Assembly (NCBI GenBank): GCA_003993805.1
Contig: RSEF01000003.1
Location: 103,651,996 to 103,715,995, forward strand
Direction: 5' to 3'
Length of the DNA stretch: 64,000 nt
Source of the DNA: Himantopus leucocephalus
Lineage: Eukaryota; Chordata; Aves; Charadriiformes; Recurvirostridae
A program made the position numbers and the translations under genes. Below, piece after piece: positions 50,188 to 61,987 of the stretch (within the stretch, counting starts at the first letter, position 1; each line of letters opens with the position of its first letter). Under the pieces are notes generated by a model. The model was not told the origin of the DNA, searched no databases, and worked only from the letters and a program-made list of their open reading frames with translations.

Positions 50188-51846
50188 TCCAGTCATGGGA
50201 TTCATCCCACCAGGTTTCAGTAATGGCAATCAGCTCATTTTACTTGTTTTTAAATGGGAAATAGTTCAACAGACAGATGAACTTTTGAGCTAGACTTTTC
50301 TTGAGGTACTGAGGGAATTTTGCAATATGACTATCACTACATTATTGTCACTTAAAATCAGCTATCCCCGCTAATGTCTGAGAATCCAGCAGTCCTATCA
50401 GTAAAAAAGTCCCAAAAGGGAAGTAGGAAATATCTAGATGGCTTGATGACATGTCACCAAATGAAAGATGGCTTCAGCAGAGCAAATACTCTTTGAGGAA
50501 AGGACTCCTTGTTCTTCTTTAGTCTTATGCACCTGCAAGGTGAGCCAAATGTAACCAGCTGACTCAGCTAAAGGAACTATAATTCTTCCATATATAGAAT
50601 GAACAAAAATCAAGCACCCTGGATAACCTGGGTCATCAGCATTAACATTTTCAGGAATATCATTTACTGTTTAATCAACCTGATAGCAACTTAAAACTTT
50701 CTGAAGCAACCTTCTGCTGGAATTTTCAGCAGCTGCTTTGTTGGAAGACTGACAACAATGAACCCAGAGTTGTTACAAACTTAGTATTTTGTGTTAAGAA
50801 AGCAAAAAATTATTTCAACTGTGACACATTTGTTGACACAAGATCCTATATTATTGCATCCAACTTGACTGTAGTGGAATAAGTACCTTCTGCATCCACA
50901 CAGGAACCTAAATAGATTACCTGGCTGAACAAGAAAGTTTTATTTAGAGCTCTGTAACCTCAGGCCATACTTTGGCAATCATTCTAATAAAGCTTCCATA
51001 TGCTGGAAGTGCTCTTGGTCAGTTTTTCAACAGATTAAAGTGCCAGCTGGGGTGACAAATTACTTTTCTATACTCTGTGATTTGACTCATTAATCTCAGA
51101 TATATATTGATGGCATAAACCATATCATATCAGAGCTACAGGAGGTGATGCACCTACTTTGCGAATTAATTGTGGTCAAATACGAATTTGAATTTTCAGT
51201 TGACATAATCTGCTGATAAATTTGTGTTTTAAATTAAGATTGCAAACAGACCTGGTATAAGTATGACCACAACTAAGTATGGGTCACCGCTTGAACAACC
51301 AGAAGTGAACACATTTACAAAAAGGTTCATTTATTTGCTGCAATGTTCCAGACACAGCAGGTACCTGAAACACACAAAAAAATTAGCCCACAGGGACTCC
51401 TTACTGCCATGGTCAGACTTCTTCTTATGTCTGAGCCAGCTGGTTTAAAACAAGCTCAGCTATTTCTACATTTTACTTTTCAGTCTGAATTGTTGACTAG
51501 AAGGGAGCTGTCTCAAGGCATAGGCAAATTAGACAGCTAAGTAGCAGCTGTCTAATGGAAGAGATGAAGACAGGATGATCTAGCCTTCTTCCTCCCTGAT
51601 GCTCTCTGTTCTTGCTGCCATTACAAAAGGATGTGTTGGAGTATCCAGGGGATGACAGTGGAGTTGTGAACTACTATAGGGAGCATTGGCCACCACCACC
51701 CCATACCCTGCACTCTGGCAGTCCAGGAGACACAGAGGATGAGTAAGAATTGCTCCAGGAAAAAAGAAGACAGAGCAGAAAATGATTGCTGCTTCCAAGG
51801 TGAGTATACTGAAGCTAGACAACCTATAGGGGCATACTGTGAGATC
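50188..51846. other. Non-coding DNA after the gap
   Basis: No repeat or exon recognised. The first 60 bases ('catgggattcatcccaccaggtttcagtaatggcaa') look faintly like a transposon coding region but I cannot place them. Overlapping short frames at 51263-51540 match nothing. Confidence 0.5.
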
Positions 51847-52170
51847 TGCAGCCTACACCTTCCTTTGGAAGTTCTTTCCAACCTCACTCCAGCTAGGGGT
51901 TTGCCAGAGTCCTAACCCTAACTCTAAACATAAACTGTGGGCTGCACCTTAGCCACAGGTCCCCATCAGTGGCCCCGGTGATGGACTTGTCCAAGGGGAA
52001 TTCCTTTTTGCAACCTAGCCCTTTCTTTAAGGCTCTTTCCACTCCCATCCAGCAGGAGCTTTGTCTCTGTCTTAACCATGACCCAAAATCTAACACCAGC
52101 CTTAACCCTACATCTGGGTGATCTTTAGCCAGGTGAAGCCAAATGTCTCCATCCATCACCTTCGTATACA
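51847..52170. repeat. Two diverged ~160-bp tandem copies
   Basis: Matching landmarks recur about 160-166 bases apart: 'tgcagcctacacctt' (51847) with 'tgcaacctagccctt' (52009); 'ttctttccaacctcactccagc' (51872) with 'gctctttccactcccatccagc' (52033); 'cctaaccctaac' (51911) with 'cttaaccatgac' (52071); 'ttagccacaggt' (51959) with 'ttagccaggtga' (52125). Divergence is high. The telomere-like CCTAACCCTAAC in copy one is only two units. It may be a remnant of a satellite; no family was identified. Confidence 0.6.
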
Positions 52171-54839
52171 TTTCCTCCAAAATTCCACCAACTCCCCCAT
52201 GTCTTTATTACTCCCTAGGAAACCATTTTATCAGGCTTGAGATTAGAGGTGAATCTTGCCTAAATATATGAGAAACTTTTAGCCGTGTCATAATGGACTT
52301 GTGAGCTGTGATCTATCCCTGAAAAACACAACTGTCAGGATGGAAATGTGTGCCTAGATATTTTGGAAGTTTGTTGCTGCCTGTCTTATAGCTGGTGAAT
52401 GGACACAATCACAAATAATACTTATTGCAAATGTGAGACCACTTCAGTCTTTTCTTCAATTTACGGACAATATGTTACTCTTTTTAGTCACATTTGTCAT
52501 ACGCTGTAAGCCATAGGTTTATCTGTAAATTCTAAGGTGGTGGTCCACTGGCTTTGTCTAGACTCTTCAAATCAAAGTAGCAGATTTTTATGAGGAGGAA
52601 CACTCCTTTAAGAGGAAGTAAAACCAGGAAAGAATGCCCACCTCCTGTCAAAGGCAAATTCTGACCTGCCAAAAGTAATGTGCTTCCCTGCTTCCCTGCA
52701 ACTGATATGCCTTTCAGGTATTTGCAGTGTAGCAACAAGACTTCTCTTTCTGACTCCAGGACCACCATCAGCCATGCCATATACTTGCAGTTTGCTTTAT
52801 CTAGCTGATCACTGATCTCTGATGACAATTTGACATAGTTTGGGATCTCTGAACAGTAGAGGGGATAAGACTGCATCAGCTTCAGCTGCAGGTGAGGGCC
52901 CACGCTCAAACGCACAGTCCTCTGCTTTGCAACATACCTCCTTCCTGCTTTACATGAAGCTGTCAAATGCTGGAGAAAAAGTGTAAAGGCTTCTGCTCCA
53001 CCACACTACAAACTTCACCAAGTGTATGTACATTTATCTAACATCCTGAGTACCGGTACTAGTACTTAACCTGAGGTTTCTCCTAGCAAGTTGCTCCCTG
53101 CAATCCATTCTTTTTGACAAAACAAACCCTCTTTCCTCTCTCCATCCTACTTACAAACTGCCATGATCACAGGTTACAAAAAGGGACAGTACTGTACATC
53201 CAACACTACTTGTTCCCCAGAATGTCACTTGCTTAACTATTCTATATAACTTTATAATAGTCTCATAATAGAATTGCTATAATAATTGATATGACCACCC
53301 CTCCCCCCCCAGGTAATCTATGAAACACTCTGCTGGATGTCTGCCTTTCCCAAAGCTTCACAAAATCTAGGAGCTGTCTATCTGCAGGCAAATAGTTGTA
53401 TATTTAAAATAATGAATTATTTCTATTGAAGATAAATTTAATTTCAGCAAGAAAATTACCTAAACTGAAAGGTGGGGCAGGATTTTCCCCACAGTAACAC
53501 AGTGCGCTCAGTCTACAACGTGCTACACAGCACCGTTTGGGTTTCCTAAAATTGTTCCTAAAAACTAAACTGTTTTATAGACCCTTAAGCTTGCAACTTA
53601 TCACAACGCACTGCCAGGATCTCTATGGCCGTGTGTCTGCCTTTTCTAATAAACCATTCCTAAATGTTCTCTCTTGAAACAGAAGGATCGTTAGTTTTCA
53701 AGTACTTATCATAAGGTTTCAAAGGGTACCTAAAAATAGGTCATACTGATAAGAGTTTCATTTGACAAATGTCAGGCTCTTCTAATACTTCCCTTTGTAA
53801 GACAAAGGGCAAGCCAACATTTTCACAGCTGTCAAGTAACACTCTGCACTGAAACACAGTAGAACAAAACCTGACAGTGAACCATCGCTGCATCTAAGTT
53901 CTGGTTACATAAGGTAGTATAGGAAAATTAGTATTTTTCAGATTAACTTTAATGTCAAGGCTGGTAGCATGAATGTAATTACGGCTGATATTTTTATGCT
54001 GCAGTCTGACAGATAGTTAGCAATAAATACACCATCTCATGCAGAAAATGAGCAGACTTTCAATAATGGAAAAAGGAGGGTGTCAAGTACTTGCACAACT
54101 TTTGTGTGTTTGCTTTCTCTTGGGTTTTATTATCCCCTTGGAAATGCTCCAGATCACTGCTTAGGTTCTCAGACTCTTCACTTCACCTTTCAGAGAGAAT
54201 TTTGAGAGCAGATCTGCTTTCCATCACCTGGAGATGCTTGTAGCATCCATCTTTCAGCTGAGAAAATGAGACCCGTGACCTTCAGGCCAAAAAGCATTAA
54301 TGAATCATGAACAAGGAGGTGAGCTTAAAGTGGTGTGACTACTACCCACACTGTTAAACAGTGAAGTCTGTGGGGCCATGCCAAAGAATCAGCACAAATA
54401 ATAAATCTCCTGTGGCAAACCACAGGCTGTGGGTACTGGCTGCCAGACTGGAGAACGGCACAGGAGCGCATGTCAGGGACAAAGAGTACATGCAAGTGCT
54501 GTGGCCATGGGAGAAGCATGAAAAACCTTCCTCCCTTTGGGAGGCAAAGGTGTTCTCTACTCAGCCAAAGGAGCACAAGTCATACTGATGGGGGGGGGGG
54601 AAGGCTACAAGGGGCTGTTTACGCTAACCAATTCCTGCCATTTTTGCAATGTTCTATGTCATGACATTTACATGGGATTGGAATCTATTAAAAAATAGGG
54701 AATGACTCTTTTTCCTGTAACGATTCATCTTTGTTTTTCCACCATGCGTATGGAGAAACTTTTCGGCTTCACCATGGTAAGCTGAGAGTTTAACTGTTCT
54801 TTAAACAGGAGGAAACCAGTTCAGGGCAACAAAACAAGC
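52171..54839. other. AT-rich non-coding DNA
   Basis: No repeat recognised. The 144-codon minus-strand frame at 52532-52966 is the longest non-repeat frame in the window, but it shows no known motif, no splice context and no coding-like composition that I can defend. Mononucleotide runs: C at about 53295-53310 and G at about 54590-54600. Confidence 0.5.
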
Positions 54840-54972
54840 GGATCCAATACACTCCTCAACCTTCTCTGTCTTTGGGCTATACATATGTATACACTCACCT
54901 CTCACAGAATATGGATTTATATCTTTAAAAGTGCTACCTGTCACCGTCAGTATTCAATTCAAAGACTCTTCT
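54840..54972. repeat. Tandem duplication, copy 1 (133 bp)
   Basis: Starts GGATCCAATACACTCC and ends AAAGACTCTTCT. It differs from copy 2 at about six of 133 positions, mostly transitions. It is followed by a single N at 54973 and 'ag' before copy 2 begins. Confidence 0.95.
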
Positions 54973-54973
54973 N
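54973..54973. other. Single undetermined base between tandem copies
   Basis: One N exactly at the junction of the two 133-bp copies, suggesting an assembly join or polishing ambiguity. Confidence 0.95.
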
Positions 54974-54974
54974 A

Positions 54975-55107
54975 GGATCCAATACACTCCTCAACCTTCC
55001 CTATCTTTGGGCTGTACATATTTATACACTCACCTCTCACAGTATGTGGATTTATATCTTTAAAAGTGCTACCTGTCACCGTCAGTATTCAATTCAAAGA
55101 CTCTTCT
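54975..55107. repeat. Tandem duplication, copy 2 (133 bp)
   Basis: Same ends as copy 1. The last 60 or so bases are identical to copy 1; differences cluster in the first 75. It may be a true tandem duplication or two haplotypes laid end to end. Confidence 0.95.
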
Positions 55108-57544
55108 AGTCAAGTAGCCAGCAGAAAAGACAGCATTTAAGCCTTATATTTATTGAACCTCAGTGGTTGTTTTAATCAAGTCATTTCACAGGAATGCACC
55201 ACATCTATCATTAAAGGGCTTGCTTCCATGTGGTGATTTTATAATTTCTTCATTTGGTGATTGTATAAACTTCTTCCTCCATACCCTCAGGAAATAAACT
55301 TTTAATATCATATTAAAGAACCTGCTTTCATTCTCTGGTTCAATAGCAAACTATTCTAGATTAATATTTATCAATAATATTGCTGAAGCAGACTGTAATT
55401 CTCAAAGAAGTCATTGGTCATTCTTCTGTAGAGGCAATCATCCAGCTAAAATAAACTGTAGTCATTTTCAGAATGACCTGGACAGTCAAAAAATTATTAT
55501 AGTACATCATGAGAACATTTGTAAAAAATTTATTTATTTAAATGAACTACTACCTCATAAGTATTTATAACTGTTCAGTTTCAACAAGCAGTAACAACCA
55601 TCATGCCAGATCTTCACCAAGTTTTGGAATTGCTGACACTACTTTTCAGGACTGCGTATTTAAAAAGCACAGAATAGTGGTATTCACTTGTGTGAATAGA
55701 GGCATAGAAATAAGAAATAATAGGATGTTCTTGTGGTTTTATAACACCAGTGATTACTATAAGGTAGGAGAAACAGAACATTTTAAGGATCTAGTCTACA
55801 GTGCCATCTTCTGTGCTTTAATGCAACTCAACCATTGATTTCCATTTCCCTTTTTCAATAAATTATTACTATCTGTGGTAAGTCACACTTTCTCAGGGTT
55901 AACACTGGTTTGAGGTCTTCATTTCAGATAATATCTTTAGATCTTTGTGTTGCAAGTAGCAACAAGTATGTTGCAAGTAGATTAGTTCTATAAAATTCAA
56001 TGTAATACAGTCTATATTATTTCAAGAAAGTCATGCTGCTACTGTTCTTGGATCTCTGACTAAGAAACTTGCATCCAGTTCTACAAGTTCCTACTAAAAT
56101 CAACAAAAATATTTCACTGATTTCAGTGGGATGCAGTAGTTAACAGTGTACCGGCATCCCACTCCATGTTCATAGTTCATCCTGTCAGAAGTCCTGTATG
56201 AAGACCTGTCTTCTTAAGCACTAGTACCTTTAATTCCAATTGTGAAATGGAAAACTGTAGATACGCAATGTTTCACAGTGGTATTCAGCAACAAGAAGAG
56301 TCAGATGCTATATATAGGCTACAATGATAATAGTGCCTTCCAAGTCTATTTGCACACGTATAAGTTAATTTCTAACAGCTAGTCCAATAAAAGTGAAAAT
56401 GCACTGACGAGAACTGTGGATGTTCAGCCACGAAAAAAAGAACATTGAGTGAAGCATCCAGAAAGGAAACAGGGGAAATCCAGGCACATTCAATGGATCC
56501 TAGTTTTGAAGGCAAAGTCCTGAGCTTGGCAGCAGGAGAAATATGGGAATTTCATCTTTAGACTTGGCTCTAAATATGATTTAAGATGCAAATGATGAGG
56601 AAACGCCTATCCATGATCTGGTTTTAGATGTTTTCAGCACTGAGGCAAGCAGGATCGGCACAATAGAAAGCAGAGTACATGACCAAGACACCTAGTTTTC
56701 AGCACTGTGCAGCATGTATGGAAACAAGTATGTATTTGACAACTGTGTTTGGAAGTCATTATTATAGACTCCACATAAGAAATAGGTATGCAATAAGAGA
56801 ACTCAATGCAATAAACACAGAAGAGAGAGATCTCTAGCTTTTTGACCAAGTGGTGAAAGAGAATCAAGTGTCACATTTTCTTCTGAAATTTTTGACCCAT
56901 TATTAGATTCCCGGCAAATCAGTTGCAAAGAATATCTGGAAAAAAGGAACTGAAAGCAATAAAGCATATCTGTGGTGACTATTTTGGAATGTGGAGAAGG
57001 ACTCACCAGAAAAAGCATCTTTTGCCAAATGAGAAAATAGTTTCCTTGTCAATGAACCGCAGGAAGAACAGTGAAAAAAATAATATCTGAAAGAATACAC
57101 AGACAGGATGGAGTGTTTTCTGCTGTAAGTGAAAATATAAAAAAACCACCCTGAAAAAAATCAGGAAGTGTTTAATATTAATTACCGTCCATGACTTCAA
57201 AAAACCCGTGTAGGGACAACTTTAGAACTGTAAGACCAGGTGATATTTCCAGAGATCCACACAGCTGAAAGAACATATTGAAGGTCAGATGGCGGATGCC
57301 CTATTGGCATTGTGTAGTGTTCAGCCAAGTCTAGTGGGAGAGAGAATTATATCAACTAGATGATCAGTATCTTATATACGTGCGAGTTTGGAAAAGAGCA
57401 GAGAGAGAAAGAAAAGATGCCGTATTGGCTTTCCTATTGGGAAACTAACAACATAAATCATTAACTGTGAAATAGAACACAATATACAAGGACTGGTCAC
57501 CATAATAAAGAATAAATAAGCATTGATGAATGTAAAGAAAATAT
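55108..57544. other. AT-rich non-coding DNA
   Basis: No gene recognised. The right part (from about 56400) may hold the 5' end of the ancient LINE annotated next, but I cannot see convincing similarity. A short duplicate of 'tgttgcaagtag' occurs at about 55948-55981. Confidence 0.5.
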
Positions 57545-60400
57545 TTTGAACCTTTATATACTGGATTGGAGTTGGAGTTCAAGAATTAGAAACACTTGAT
57601 AATGAAGAAATTTGATATAACTGGCATTGTCACAACTTGTTGAGATGCATCACATAATTGGCACATGAAAACTGTTACGGTTTGGTTTATAATGGTAGAA
57701 TGAATAAAAAGGATAGAATCTGAACTCTTCATTACAGGTACTGCTATCTGTTTAAGTTTTATTGGTGATTCAAAATCCAAGGGTCATGAAGGCACATATA
57801 TCAACGTGCTAGTTAACATAGCTCAGCAGAGAGAACTGGTCACTGCCTGTAACTATCCTGTAAATTATGAGAAGGATTTTCTTCCTAAGTATTTGTTGAT
57901 TATGTGCAAGAATAGAAATCATGCTGTTACAGAGTCTTGAATTTGAGAAATGCAAACTGGTGATCTCACGTAGCTGGTAGGGAAACCTTTTCAGAATCCC
58001 TAGAATTATGCATGATGATTTTATAAGGCACAAGGAACTACATCAAGAAAAGGTAACACAATTTGGGACTTCATTGTGCCAAATAAAGCTGAATAACCAT
58101 GGTATTGAGAGTTAGCCGTTGCCTAGAAACTGGGGATCATGACCTCATATTCAATAAGAACAAACACTGCCCCAAACATGGATTTATAAAGAACATATTT
58201 AATGGTTAACATGTTTAACTAGTTTATATTCAAAATCTGAAGAAACCAAGGAAAAAACTGCTTAGAAGGAAAAATGCTGACAGGAAAAAAAATGTATAAA
58301 AACCTCCATAAAAAGAATTCAACTGTCCAGAGTTTCCCAGTGCCACCATTAAGAATGGAAACAACCTTACCTAAAAGTTTGTCTTGGTTCACTGGCAAGG
58401 ACAACAAGAAATTTTAAGGAAACTATAACTGGGGGGGAAAAAAGTGAAATAGTTAACAACGTAAGAGCTATGAATTGCCAAAAGTAGCTTAGAGCAACAA
58501 TGGAATATACAGACTAGCAGACCTAAAGACATTTAAAAAACTTTTTGAAAGTGGATTGGGAACAAAATAAATAATATAAAGGCCCATTACCAAATGAAGA
58601 TTGTAAAATTGTCAATGATGATATGGGAAGAACAGAAGTTTTTAATAAATACTGTGTCTCTATATTTGGAAAGAAGCAGAGTGTTGCATTCATACTATAT
58701 GAGGTCAGGGAAGCAATTTCTAGGCTATTAATAAGCCTTAGGAAGAAGTTAGACAACATCTACTTAGGCTAAGCGTTTCTGAATCAGGAGGCCTAGAAAA
58801 CTTACATCAGAGGGTCAAACAGATGCTGGCTAAGGAAGATCGTGGCTCACTGATATTAATTTATAATGAAGATTGCATATACATATATTCATACATACTT
58901 TCAGAAAATGCCAGCAGGCCTGAAAATAGCTAAGATTATGTCAATACGTCAAATGGTCAGGCAGAGTGATACAGCTAAAAACAGATTAGTCGGTTGGTCT
59001 TAAGTCTCAGCAGAAATCCCAGAAAATCTGGCTCAGGATTTAATCAATCAAAGTGGCTCTGTGAAAAAAAAAAACCTCTTTCTAAATTATCTAACTTTGA
59101 TAGTATTAAAACTTTGGTTGATAAAGATCATTTGCAGATATTACATTCTTACACATCCCTAATTCCAGATGAGCTGATCTGAAGGCATTTTTCCATCATC
59201 CGAGGCACTCCATCTCCGGAGTTGCATAGACATACCTGTACAACTCTGCATCCACGCTGATTGTCTCCTCTTTCAGAAAAACTAACTAGCTATGGCACAG
59301 TACCATAGAGCTTTTTCTTCTGAAGGCAGATTGTTCAGTGATGGTTTAAGGAGGTCCTCACTCCATCACACCACATTAGCACTCCCTTAGACTTTTGTAA
59401 TAATTTTGGACTGCATGTCTTTCTGTCGAAATGTTAGCATCGTGCAGTACAACAGCAGTAACACCTGCTAAATAAACTAACATTTAATTCATCTAACATG
59501 AATGATTGACAAGCCTTGGCACACAGATGTCAGTGAGCAGTGAGCAATAACCACCAAAGAGAATTGTTTCTAGTGAGGTTCCACCTGGATGCAGAGTATG
59601 AAGGACAGTAATCATCCTCTTCAGTAAGGGTCTAAAAGTCATCGTGAAGTAATTGGTTATAAAAATGCCTTGAAATTTTCTGTATGTTTTTTGGAATGGC
59701 AGTGAATGAGATGGACAGGATGCTGAAGTCAGAGCTAGCTGAATTGTTTGGGCAACTGCCGTCATAATTTTTTTTTCTTTTCGTAGAAATCAATGTCACC
59801 AGGGAACAGGTAAAAGAGCTCTGCACTTACAGAATGAGGGGCTCTAACCTGGCAAGCAGTGACTCAGAAAATATGTGAGATAAACAATCCAACATAAGTT
59901 CCCATTAAAATGGTATCATAAATGGATGACATGATTCTTGGTTGAGAAAAAAAGGAGATGCCAAACACTTTACTCCTGTGAGGGAGGTATTTTAATTCTG
60001 CAAACACACAATAGTGTGTGGAGCAAAACTGGTAGTGGGATACAACTACTAGATGAAACGATCTCATACTCATAATCAAAGGATTTTAAGGTTGAAGAGT
60101 GTTCAAAAAAGAGCTACAACATTGTTTGAGCACTGTAGAAATCAGTCATCTATTGAAAGACTTTAAGAAAGAAGTTTGAAAAAAGACTTTGAAAGTACCT
60201 TTAGAAGAAGACAATTATGAATGTTTAATGGGCTCTTTAACGTTACAAAGAAAGGCTTAAAAGAATCAGCGTTGTAAAGCTAAAGCTAGGCAAATTGAAA
60301 TTTGAAGTTGAAGTGTAGATGATAAAAATGTGGATGGTTAACTACAGGAACAAACTGACCATTGTGATGGATTTTATAATATTTTTTCTTAGTATTTTCA
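57545..60400 (+). mobile_element. Ancient CR1-lineage LINE, long degenerate ORF2
   Basis: Many stops and frameshifts, but conserved CR1 ORF2 blocks appear in the right order. Endonuclease: 'KFDITGIVTTC' near 57605 followed by 'DASHNWH' (family DI-GITETWW-D-SHDW), then 'DFIVPNKAE' near 58060 and 'GS-HDLI'-like sequence near 58130. Linker: 'GPLPNEDCKIVNDDMGRTEV' at about 58581-58640 (family VGPLLNE-G-LVT-DMEKAEV). Reverse transcriptase: 'SSEVPPGC' near 59570 (family SGVPQGS). C-terminus: 'LKSVQKRATTLFEHC' at 60092, with 'SSIERL' after it, then 'VVNYRNKLT' near 60335. The stretch 59190-59490 is hard to align. It is non-functional; boundaries are approximate. Confidence 0.65.
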
Positions 60401-60599
60401 AATGAATATCAGATACCATTCTAAAAAAACATACCAAGCGAGGAGAACTGCCAATAGCGGTTCAAAATACTTGATCTGATGGCTCACTCTGTCCTTAAAT
60501 TTATGAAAGCACATCAGATTATTCACTGATGCTCAGGGCTTACATAACAGCATCCACTAGCAAAGCTTTCTTCCCAGCTGGCTTAAAGAGTATTTCCTG
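60401..60599. other. Spacer between old LINE remnants
   Basis: No similarity I can defend; it may be a further degraded part of the neighbouring L2 or CR1-lineage elements. Confidence 0.4.
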
Positions 60600-60838
60600 G
60601 AAGGCAATGACCTGGCCTCAGTTATTCGTGCTTTTGTCAGTTCTCATTTAGACTGCAGTGATTCAGCATTCAATATAAATGGTTAAAGTGTTTCAGTGCT
60701 TACAGAAATTCAGATACTAAAGAATGTTACATCTCATTTCAACAGTGCAGGCCACTGGAAACATACCAGATATGTCCCCCAGGCTTTTCCTTAACTTTCC
60801 ATAGACTACCTAAAGAAGTTCAAGGTCTTGACTCCTTT
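60600..60838 (+). mobile_element. L2-like LINE fragment
   Basis: One frame (60603 on) reads GNDLASVIRAFVSSHLDCSD, matching the L2 reverse-transcriptase block usually written DLA-VIHA-V-SRLDYCNALY. At its end 'aagttcaaggtcttgac' (about 60817-60832) matches the L2 'FKVL' block after a region equivalent to 'LHWLP'. Stops and gaps are present. It is an old remnant predating avian CR1 activity, on the same strand as the preceding fossil CR1. Confidence 0.6.
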
Positions 60839-61090
60839 CTTTAGGATGCACCATAGTTGGAGGTCAGGAATGAAAAGACATACACCATGTTTTATGATGA
60901 AAACCAAATTTGATAACTAGTTGACAGTTTGCTCTAATATAATGGACTCCCTACTCCTTGCCCATAACTGTATCTAAATGACATTTCATGGGCCAGACCA
61001 AGCTGGTTCTGCCCATGCTTTAATACTGTAAAGACTTCAGTCAGTTGTGATTCAACAGCCTGGTATTTGGTATTTGGACACTGTTGTATT
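60839..61090. other. Non-coding spacer
   Basis: Short interval with no recognised content. Confidence 0.5.
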
Positions 61091-61630
61091 TAGAATCAGA
61101 GAATGATTTAAGCTGGAAGAGACTTCAGGAGGCCATCTAGTGCATCTTTGCGTCAAAGCTCATCCAGCTCCAAAGTCAGGTCAGTTGCTCAGCCCTTGTC
61201 CAGTCAAATTTTCTCTGTCTCCAATGACAGAGATTTCAAAACCCTTCTGAGCTACCTAGTTGAGTGTTTGACCACCCTCATGGTGATTTTTTTTCCCCTA
61301 TCTCTACACAGTATTTCCCTTTTTGCAATTTTTAACTGTTGAGCGTCATCGTCATTGTATGAAACTCTCTGAGAAATTTGACTTCACCTTCTCTGTAACC
61401 ACCCACTTAGTTTAGCTAAACACAGCAGTTAGTTAGGTTCTCGTCATAGTCTTCCCTTCCCTAGGTGGGCCAAACTCAGCTTCCTCAGCTTCTTGCTTCT
61501 TAATATCTTTCTTGTAATAGGCAGCCCCAAACTGGACATAGTACTCCAGGTGCAACCTCACAAATGCTGGACATACTACAGAGAATAATCACCTCCCTGG
61601 ACTGGCTGGCTACCGTCTTTCTAGTGAAGA
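61091..61630 (-). mobile_element. CR1 LINE, minus strand, 3' portion
   Basis: From 61091 the plus strand reads as the reverse complement of a CR1 3' end ('tagaatcagagaatgatttaagctggaagagacttcaggaggccatctag'), then 'gagtgtttgaccaccctcatggtga', 'cagcttcctcagcttcttgcttc', 'gccccaaactggacatagtactccaggtgcaacctcacaaatgctgg' and 'ataatcacctccctggactggctggctac'. These are the ORF2 C-terminal region and 3' UTR. It is more diverged than the copy at 30408 and looks like an older CR1 subfamily. 5'-truncated near 61630. Confidence 0.88.
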
Positions 61631-61666
61631 CACTAATATGAGAGAGACTAATATGAGACTAATATG
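61627..61666. repeat. Short ACTAATATGAG tandem repeat
   Basis: Three copies of 'actaatatg' separated by 'aga'-type spacers, exactly at the 5' truncation edge of the minus-strand CR1. Confidence 0.75.
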
Positions 61667-61947
61667 TCCCACCTGATCTAGTGTATCCCACTCATACCTG
61701 GTCACAATTTATTGTGGAGGCAATCCTGTGGCAGAGTCAAGTTTTCTTGGGAAGGGACTAATCCAAGATGGTGGAATTTAAGACCAAAACCTAGGTTTTT
61801 ATAAACCTACGTTCTTCAGCATGTGCGACATGAGCCTCAAACTATTCCTAACACCAGCGTTAAGCAACATGAATGCTAAAAGAGAATCAAAAAGCCCTCA
61901 AAACAACTCCTCACTAAGAACCTTCCTATTTAACTTCCTCTCCACTA

Positions 61948-61987
<40 letters not shown>

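Noticed and set aside
50188..50260. Possible transposon coding fragment right of the gap
   Set aside because: Faint resemblance only; I could not name a family or find a second supporting block.
51905..51930. Possible interstitial telomeric array
   Set aside because: Only about two CCCTAA units are present, embedded in the 160-bp repeat; too short to call telomeric.
51893..52180. 95-codon minus-strand frame over the diverged tandem repeat
   Set aside because: Follows the repeat; no coding signature.
52532..52966. 144-codon minus-strand frame, the longest outside repeats
   Set aside because: No motif, signal peptide or family resemblance, no splice context, and one such frame is expected by chance in 64 kb.
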